A DNA stretch of 8,841 bases from an uncultured Spirochaetaceae bacterium. Lineage in GTDB: Bacteria; Spirochaetota; Spirochaetia; Treponematales; UBA12059. Below the pieces are notes generated by a model. The model was given only the letters and a program-made list of their open reading frames with translations. It ran no database searches and was not told where the DNA came from. The stretch's first letter is position 1, and each line of letters opens with the position of its first letter. The stretch covers positions 1 to 8,841 of the forward strand of contig CALKWG010000029.1 in assembly GCA_938004315.1 (NCBI GenBank), in the 5' to 3' direction. This document shows positions 5,143-8,841 of the stretch, piece after piece. Position numbers and translations under genes: made by a program.

Positions 5143-6476
5143 CCGCCGGCCGCGCGCGGCTATACCTGACGCTGGTTCTCGCCGTAGCCTGCGGCGCGGC
5201 GGCCTTAGCCCTCGCGGCGTATAAGCTGGGCCGCGAGGCCGGCGCCTCGGCGGCGCTTATGCCGACGGCCCCGCCTTCGGCGCGGGTCGGAGCGGAGCCG
5301 GTCGAAGATCAGGGCGCGCTTATGGCCGCGACGCCGCCCGCCGGCGAGGCGTCCGAGGCTCCCCGGGCCGCCGCGAGCTTCCTAGCCTGCGGCGACATAC
5401 TCCTAGCGCGGACGCCCGGCGCCCGCGCCGAGGCCTACGGCTACCGCTACCTCTTTAGGAACGTCAGGGACCTGATCTCTTCGGCCGACTTCGCCTTCGC
5501 TAACTTAGAAAGCCCGGCTTCATACCTCGGTAAGCCCTATCCGGGCAAGCCTGAGAACGTCACCTTCCGCGCCGATCCGGCCGCGCTCTTCGGCCTGGCG
5601 TGGGCCGGCTTCGATATCGTTTCGTTAGCGAATAACCATATCAACGACTACGGGCCGCGCGCCCTCGCCGAGACCTTGGACTATCTGGACCTGCTCGGCG
5701 TCGCCCGCGCCGGAGCCGGCCGCGACGCCGAAGAAGCCAGGCGCCCGGCGATCGTCGAGCGCGGCGGCGTACGCGTCGCGGTGCTGGCCTACGCCGAGCC
5801 GATCTGGAGCGTCGTCGAGGCGCGTAGCTCGGCGGCCTATCGGGCGGCGACCCGCTCCGAGCGCCGCGCGGCGGCTTCCTCCGGCGAACCCTTCGACCCG
5901 GTCCCGGCGGGCCTCCTGCCCTTGGCCGACGGAAGCCTCCCCGGCTCCGGCGCGCGCCCGGACGCGGCGGGCTCGAGCCGGGCCGGCCTCGCCGTCGCCC
6001 GCCTGGAGGATATGCGGGCGGACGTGGCGCGCGCCTTGTCGATCCATAAGCCCGACTATCTCTTCGTCTCCGTGCACTGGGGCGAGGAGCACGAGCGCTA
6101 TCCGCGCGCCTTCCAACGCCGCTTCGGCCGCGCCGCCATAGACGCCGGCGCGACGGCGGTGCTCGGCCATCATCCCCATGTCCTGCAGTCGCTCGAACGC
6201 TACGGCGACGGCCTCATCGTCTATTCCTTAGGCAATTTCGTCTTCGACATGGCGGCGAGCTCTACCTACGAGAGCGCCGCCGTGCGCTTCATGCTCCGGG
6301 ACGGTCGGCTAGAGCGCGCGGAAATCATCCCCATCGTAATAGCGCGCTATGAGTACGCGCCGGCGCCGGCCCGGGGCGCCGAAGCCCTTGAGATCCTGAA
6401 TAAGCTCAATGCCTGGTCGGCTCCGTACGGGACCGAGCTACGCGTCGAGGGAGAGCTCGGCATCGTCGACTTCTAG
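5139..6476 (+). CDS. CapA-family (PGA_cap) membrane-anchored protein
   Basis: The 445-residue protein starts with a basic N-terminus and a hydrophobic segment (about 8-28), so it is probably held in the cytoplasmic membrane with its main domain outside. An Ala/Pro-rich linker (about 35-78) follows. The CapA/PgsA-type domain, a metallophosphoesterase-like fold, has FLACGDILLAR (81-91), FANLESP (120-126), SLANNHINDYG (162-172), SVHWGEEHE (311-319), GHHPHVLQ (343-350) and YSLGNFVFD (362-370). CapA proteins are known for poly-gamma-glutamate capsule production, but many single relatives occur without the other cap/pgs genes, as here. The exact substrate is therefore unknown. A low-complexity insertion sits at about 225-288. 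The GTG start overlaps the nadE stop as GTGA (5139-5142), so translation is probably coupled. Cys18 after AVA could be read as a relaxed lipobox, but the hydrophobic stretch continues past it, so a membrane anchor is preferred. Confidence 0.88.
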   Translation: MTAGRARLYLTLVLAVACGAAALALAAYKLGREAGASAALMPTAPPSARVGAEPVEDQGALMAATPPAGEASEAPRAAASFLACGDILLARTPGARAEAYGYRYLFRNVRDLISSADFAFANLESPASYLGKPYPGKPENVTFRADPAALFGLAWAGFDIVSLANNHINDYGPRALAETLDYLDLLGVARAGAGRDAEEARRPAIVERGGVRVAVLAYAEPIWSVVEARSSAAYRAATRSERRAAASSGEPFDPVPAGLLPLADGSLPGSGARPDAAGSSRAGLAVARLEDMRADVARALSIHKPDYLFVSVHWGEEHERYPRAFQRRFGRAAIDAGATAVLGHHPHVLQSLERYGDGLIVYSLGNFVFDMAASSTYESAAVRFMLRDGRLERAEIIPIVIARYEYAPAPARGAEALEILNKLNAWSAPYGTELRVEGELGIVDF

Positions 6477-6490
6477 GCTATCCGCGCTCC

Positions 6491-6515
6491 GCGCCCGACG
6501 CTTCGTGTCAGGCGC
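6491..6515 (+). terminator. Weak hairpin between capA and the large lipoprotein
   Basis: GCGCC (6491-6495) pairs with GGCGC (6511-6515) and GAC (6497-6499) with GTC (6507-6509). There is one mismatch and a 7-base loop. No T-run follows. It could end the nadE-capA transcript, but it also overlaps the -35 box of the next promoter, so the call is weak. Confidence 0.2.
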
Positions 6516-6533
6516 TTCAATGTATGCTATTAT
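6505..6533 (+). promoter_or_regulatory. Promoter of the large lipoprotein, extended -10
   Basis: GTGTCA (6505-6510, 4/6) is separated by 17 bases from TATTAT (6528-6533, 5/6), which is preceded by TGC to give an extended -10. The block 6519-6537 is the most A+T-rich stretch of this gap. The predicted first base is about 6540-6541, at the ATG itself, so the transcript should have no leader. Confidence 0.6.
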
Positions 6534-6540
6534 ATAGTCG

Positions 6541-8406
6541 ATGAGCCATGCGTCGGTCCGTAACAGCATCCCCATCCTCGCCCTCGCGGCGCTCTGCTGC
6601 GCCTCCTGCGACTTAGGGCCGACCATCCTTTCGAACGATGAGCTGAGCGCCCTCTATGAGCTTAGGCTCGGCCCCGGCGATGCGCTCGTCTCCCGTTCGG
6701 CGAGCGACGGCGCCTCCTCGCAGGACGGCCTCCTCGGGCCCGCGCCGGTCGACGGCGAGCTTTATGTGAAGATCGTCGCCAGGCCGAGCGCCCCCGACCC
6801 GGCCCGCCTCGAACTCAGGCTCTACGACGCTAACGGAACCCTCGGCGCCTCGCGATCCTTGATCGACGCCTCGTTCCGCGGCCAAGCCCCCGACGGAGCC
6901 GCTTCGGTCAAGGATATCCTAGGCGAGCTGCCGCCCCTGGCCCTGCCTCCGGGGCTTGAGCAGGGCTATTATCGCGTCGTCGCCGAAGGCTTCGACGACG
7001 ACGGCGTACTCCTGTTCACGATGGAGCGGCCGGCCCTCGTTTATCGCGGGGCGCGCTTAAATCTCGGCCTGATCGCCAGGCCCGGGACTGCCACGCTCGG
7101 CGGCGCGGTGCTCTTGAAGGCTCAAGGCCTGGCCGACGCGCCGGCTTCGCTCTGGATTCGCTGGCTCTTCGACGGCCGGCCGGTGGCCGAGGGCTTCGCG
7201 GCCGACGGGGCCGACCGCCTGGTGTGGCGCGTCGCCTCGCTGCCGAACGTCCACCGCGTGAGCGCCGAGGCCTTTCCCTTCCAGCCGCCGGCCGGCCTAC
7301 GGGTCGGCCCCTACGCCGCCGCCGCCTTGAGCGTGCCGGTCGCGGCCGCCGCTTTCGAGGCGCCGGCCTGGGACGCGGGCCTTAGCTACCTGTCGCGCGC
7401 CCGCTTCGAAGGCGCGCCTTCGTTCGAGTCGGCGCTCCCCCCTGGCGCCGTCTTGAGCGGTCGGGCTTATCCCGAAGAGGCTCCCGATCGCGGCTTCGGC
7501 TATGCCCTGAGCCCGGGAGCGTCGCTGAGCGTCCCGAGCCCCGCCGGGCGCGGCGTCCGATCGTATTACCTGACTATGTCGCCGCTCGGCGGCGCCGGCG
7601 CTAGCGAAGGTTTCCGGCCTATCCTCTCCCGCGACTCCCCCGACGGCGGGGCTTGGATCGTCGGGCTCGAGAACGGCCTCGTAAGCCTGGCCGTCGGCGA
7701 GGCTCGGCTCGTTTTTAAGCGCGGCCTGCCAGCGGGCACGTCGCAGCTGGCCGTTCGGATCACGCCCGACGAGCGCGGCTCCCTCGTCGAGGCTTTCATA
7801 GACGGCCTCGCCATCGGCTCGCTGCGAGACGAGTCGGCTTCCATGGCCGCGGGAACCGTGAGCGTATCCTACCCCGCGTTGTACCACGACTACGCCGAGC
7901 TCGACGGCCCGCTGCCGCTATTCCGCTCGGCCATGGCGGCGCGGCATGGGCTCGAGTTCATCGCCGCCTTCTCGGCCGATGAAGGATCCTTGCCCGAGGC
8001 CTTCGCGACCCGCGGCGCGCATCGTATCGAGGGCGCCTCCCTGTACTTGGAAACCGGCTCCGCGCTCGCCCTGAGCGGCCGTCCCGAAGGCGTCGTGCGG
8101 CTTTCGGCCTCGATCGCGGCGGGGGCCTGGTCGTTACGCCTCCCGGTCGCCGCCGGCCGTTTCATCCGCCTCGGCGACGACGGGCGGCTCGCGAGCGACG
8201 ACGGATTGATTGATTACGGGACGCTCGGCGGCCTCAAGCCGGAGGCTTTTGAGCTCGAGTTGGATTTCGGGCGAAAGATCCTGCGTAGCGGTTCCTCGTC
8301 GTTAAACCTCCCGACCGACCTGACCTTCGTCGGCTTTCCCGAGCTCGAGGCCTTGGGGGCCGAGCTCGCCGTCCGCAGCGTTCTCGTTACCAGGCCGCTC
8401 CCATAA
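6541..8406 (+). CDS. Large lipoprotein of unknown function
   Basis: A 621-residue exported protein. Residues 1-22 are a signal peptide (basic Arg7, hydrophobic 10-19) ending in a lipobox-like CCASC with Cys23 as the lipidated residue. The relaxed box is typical of spirochaetes. Asp24 would mean inner-membrane retention under the E. coli rule, which may not hold here. I do not recognise the family. The mature part is strand-rich and appears modular. About 70-170 may be one beta domain. About 172-245 has an Ig-like look (LNLGLIARPG, LWIRWLFDGRPV, VWRVASLP). About 335-455 and 470-621 resemble LamG/concanavalin-type jelly-roll units (for example VEAFIDGLAIGSL). A cell-surface or periplasmic binding role would fit, but this is inference. 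The ATG is forced: an in-frame TAG lies two codons upstream and no ATG, GTG or TTG follows before the lipobox. There is no Shine-Dalgarno sequence. Confidence 0.85.
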   Translation: MSHASVRNSIPILALAALCCASCDLGPTILSNDELSALYELRLGPGDALVSRSASDGASSQDGLLGPAPVDGELYVKIVARPSAPDPARLELRLYDANGTLGASRSLIDASFRGQAPDGAASVKDILGELPPLALPPGLEQGYYRVVAEGFDDDGVLLFTMERPALVYRGARLNLGLIARPGTATLGGAVLLKAQGLADAPASLWIRWLFDGRPVAEGFAADGADRLVWRVASLPNVHRVSAEAFPFQPPAGLRVGPYAAAALSVPVAAAAFEAPAWDAGLSYLSRARFEGAPSFESALPPGAVLSGRAYPEEAPDRGFGYALSPGASLSVPSPAGRGVRSYYLTMSPLGGAGASEGFRPILSRDSPDGGAWIVGLENGLVSLAVGEARLVFKRGLPAGTSQLAVRITPDERGSLVEAFIDGLAIGSLRDESASMAAGTVSVSYPALYHDYAELDGPLPLFRSAMAARHGLEFIAAFSADEGSLPEAFATRGAHRIEGASLYLETGSALALSGRPEGVVRLSASIAAGAWSLRLPVAAGRFIRLGDDGRLASDDGLIDYGTLGGLKPEAFELELDFGRKILRSGSSSLNLPTDLTFVGFPELEALGAELAVRSVLVTRPLP

Positions 8407-8428
8407 GGTTTCTTTGGACGAGCGCATG

Positions 8429-8449
8429 CGCCGCCGGTCTTCGGCCGCG
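8429..8449 (+). terminator. Hairpin after the large lipoprotein gene
   Basis: CGCCGCCG (8429-8436) pairs with CGGCCGCG (8442-8449) with one C-C mismatch and the loop GTCTT, 22 bases after the stop codon. There is no T-run. Together with the next hairpin it is the best candidate end point for the lipoprotein transcript. Confidence 0.35.
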
Positions 8450-8471
8450 AATCTCGCTAATCCGAGCGATT
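8450..8471 (+). terminator. Second hairpin, directly adjacent to the first
   Basis: AATCTCG (8450-8456) pairs with CGA (8463-8465) and GATT (8468-8471), with a two-base bulge (GC) and a six-base loop. It begins at the base after the preceding hairpin and ends five bases before the -35 of the next gene. A tandem terminator pair is possible; regulatory use is also possible. Confidence 0.25.
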
Positions 8472-8475
8472 ACTC

Positions 8476-8503
8476 TTGAAAATAGGCTCGTCAGCGATAA
8501 TAT
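8476..8503 (+). promoter_or_regulatory. Predicted promoter of the small lipoprotein
   Basis: TTGAAA (8476-8481, 5/6) is 16 bases from TAATAT (8498-8503, 4/6). It lies in the most A+T-rich part of the window, where the base composition itself suggests a control region. GATAAT at 8496-8501 matches the -10 better, but its 14-base spacing is poor. The leader would be about 75-80 bases long. Confidence 0.5.
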
Positions 8504-8510
8504 TGATCGC
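8494..8510 (+). promoter_or_regulatory. Inverted repeat over the -10, possible operator
   Basis: GCGAT (8494-8498) and ATCGC (8506-8510) are perfect 5-base arms around AATATTG, directly over the predicted -10 box. A further GCGATTA lies at 8466-8472. The size and position would suit binding of a dimeric repressor, but arms this short can arise by chance. Confidence 0.25.
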
Positions 8511-8547
8511 AGTCGATAAACGAAGTAGCGCAGAGCATAAAGTTCGC

Positions 8548-8562
8548 AGCGCCAGGGGCGCT
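8548..8562 (+). other. 5' leader hairpin before the small lipoprotein
   Basis: AGCGCC (8548-8553) and GGCGCT (8557-8562) form a perfect 6-bp stem with a three-base loop (AGG), 10 bases before the Shine-Dalgarno sequence. It is not followed by a T-run and does not cover the ribosome site. It may stabilise the leader or modulate translation. Confidence 0.35.
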
Positions 8563-8572
8563 TCAAATCGCC

Positions 8573-8577
8573 GGAGG
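8573..8577 (+). promoter_or_regulatory. Ribosome binding site of the small lipoprotein
   Basis: GGAGG ends 10 bases before the ATG at 8588. It fixes that start and marks the gene as translated in the ordinary way, in contrast to the large lipoprotein just upstream. Confidence 0.8.
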
Positions 8578-8587
8578 ATACACAGGA

Positions 8588-8841
8588 ATGAAACGCATCG
8601 CCATCGCGCTCGCCGCCTTCTCGCTCATGTTCGCCTCATGCGTGAGCCAACCCGCCCCGGCTGCCGAGGCGCCGGCTCCCGCGGATCAAGCCTCCGCCCA
8701 GACGGGCGTCAACCAGGAGTATAAGGATCGGGCCGTCGCCCTCGTCCAAGGCGAATCGGCGACCCGCCCTGCCGGTACCGCGACGACCCAGCCGGCCCCC
8801 GCCGGCTCGACCGCGGCCGCCCCGGCGGCCGCTCCGGGCGC
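8588..8841 (+). CDS. Small Ala/Pro-rich lipoprotein, N-terminal part
   Basis: The first 84 residues of a protein cut by the window edge. MKRIAIALAAFSLMFASC is a clear lipoprotein signal peptide: basic start, hydrophobic core, relaxed lipobox FASC and lipidated Cys18. The mature chain begins with an Ala/Pro-rich stretch (22-37). A short more structured piece follows (GVNQEYKDRAVALVQGES, about 40-57), then another Ala/Pro/Thr-rich stretch to the edge. The low-complexity parts probably form a flexible linker between the lipid anchor and a domain outside the window. The start is supported by GGAGG at 8573-8577. It follows the large lipoprotein by 181 bases and has its own promoter. No family can be named from the part present. 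Confidence 0.8.
   Translation, partial: MKRIAIALAAFSLMFASCVSQPAPAAEAPAPADQASAQTGVNQEYKDRAVALVQGESATRPAGTATTQPAPAGSTAAAPAAAPG

Noticed and set aside
5139..5225. Reading CapA as a lipoprotein through Cys18 (AVAC)
   Set aside because: The hydrophobic stretch continues about ten residues beyond the Cys, which fits a membrane anchor better than a cleaved signal. It remains possible under relaxed lipobox rules.
8422..8431. Perfect 10-base palindrome GCGCATGCGC
   Set aside because: It has no loop for a stable hairpin, is made of common dinucleotides and occurs once; too short to call a site.
8476..8724. Open frame crossing the small lipoprotein start
   Set aside because: Its TTG start coincides with the -35 box and its product is Arg-rich shadow sequence. 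The lipoprotein frame has a Shine-Dalgarno sequence and a signal peptide.
1..8841. Mobile element, phage, CRISPR, toxin-antitoxin or tRNA content
   Set aside because: No transposase or integrase motifs, terminal repeats, repeat-spacer pattern or cloverleaf was seen on either strand. Base composition is even except at 6519-6540 and 8460-8545, which are promoter regions.

Overview
The window is about 70% G+C by eye. It reads as ordinary chromosome of a high-G+C bacterium, most likely a spirochaete (Spirochaetota). That assignment is an inference from three things: two lipoproteins with relaxed lipoboxes (CCASC and FASC); an Lgt with extra segments between its conserved motifs that I associate with spirochaetal Lgt; and a DUF342/FapA-type protein upstream. 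No plasmid, phage, transposon, CRISPR or RNA gene is visible, and no stretch over 300 bases lacks a gene.

Layout. 1-339 (+): C-terminal end of a DUF342/FapA-like protein. 340-482: a hairpin and a good sigma70-type promoter. 483-1505 (+): lgt, prolipoprotein diacylglyceryl transferase, with a candidate intrinsic terminator folded across its stop codon. 1587-2684 (-): a phosphofructokinase with an ATP-type glycine, a lysine in the PKTIDND motif and an Asn in place of the usual Asp. 2696-3409 (-): a degenerate short-chain-dehydrogenase-like protein, upstream of and apparently translationally coupled to the phosphofructokinase. 3410-3465: a very short divergent promoter region in which the two predicted -10 boxes overlap. 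3466-5142 (+): glutamine-dependent NAD+ synthetase. 5139-6476 (+): a membrane-anchored CapA-type protein whose GTG start overlaps the nadE stop by four bases. 6541-8406 (+): a large lipoprotein of unknown function with its own promoter and apparently no 5' leader. 8407-8587: an A+T-richer intergenic region with hairpins, a promoter and a possible operator. 8588-8841 (+): the start of a small Ala/Pro-rich lipoprotein, cut by the window edge.

How the genes relate. lgt makes the lipid modification that the two downstream lipoproteins need, although nothing shows they are co-regulated. The divergent pair of units puts a glycolytic gene (phosphofructokinase) back to back with an NAD+ biosynthesis gene (nadE). 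The predicted promoters physically overlap, so the two units may compete for RNA polymerase. No multi-gene system of a new type is evident. The most original observations are the overlapping divergent promoters, the two apparently leaderless starts, and the degenerate SDR-like protein coupled to the phosphofructokinase.
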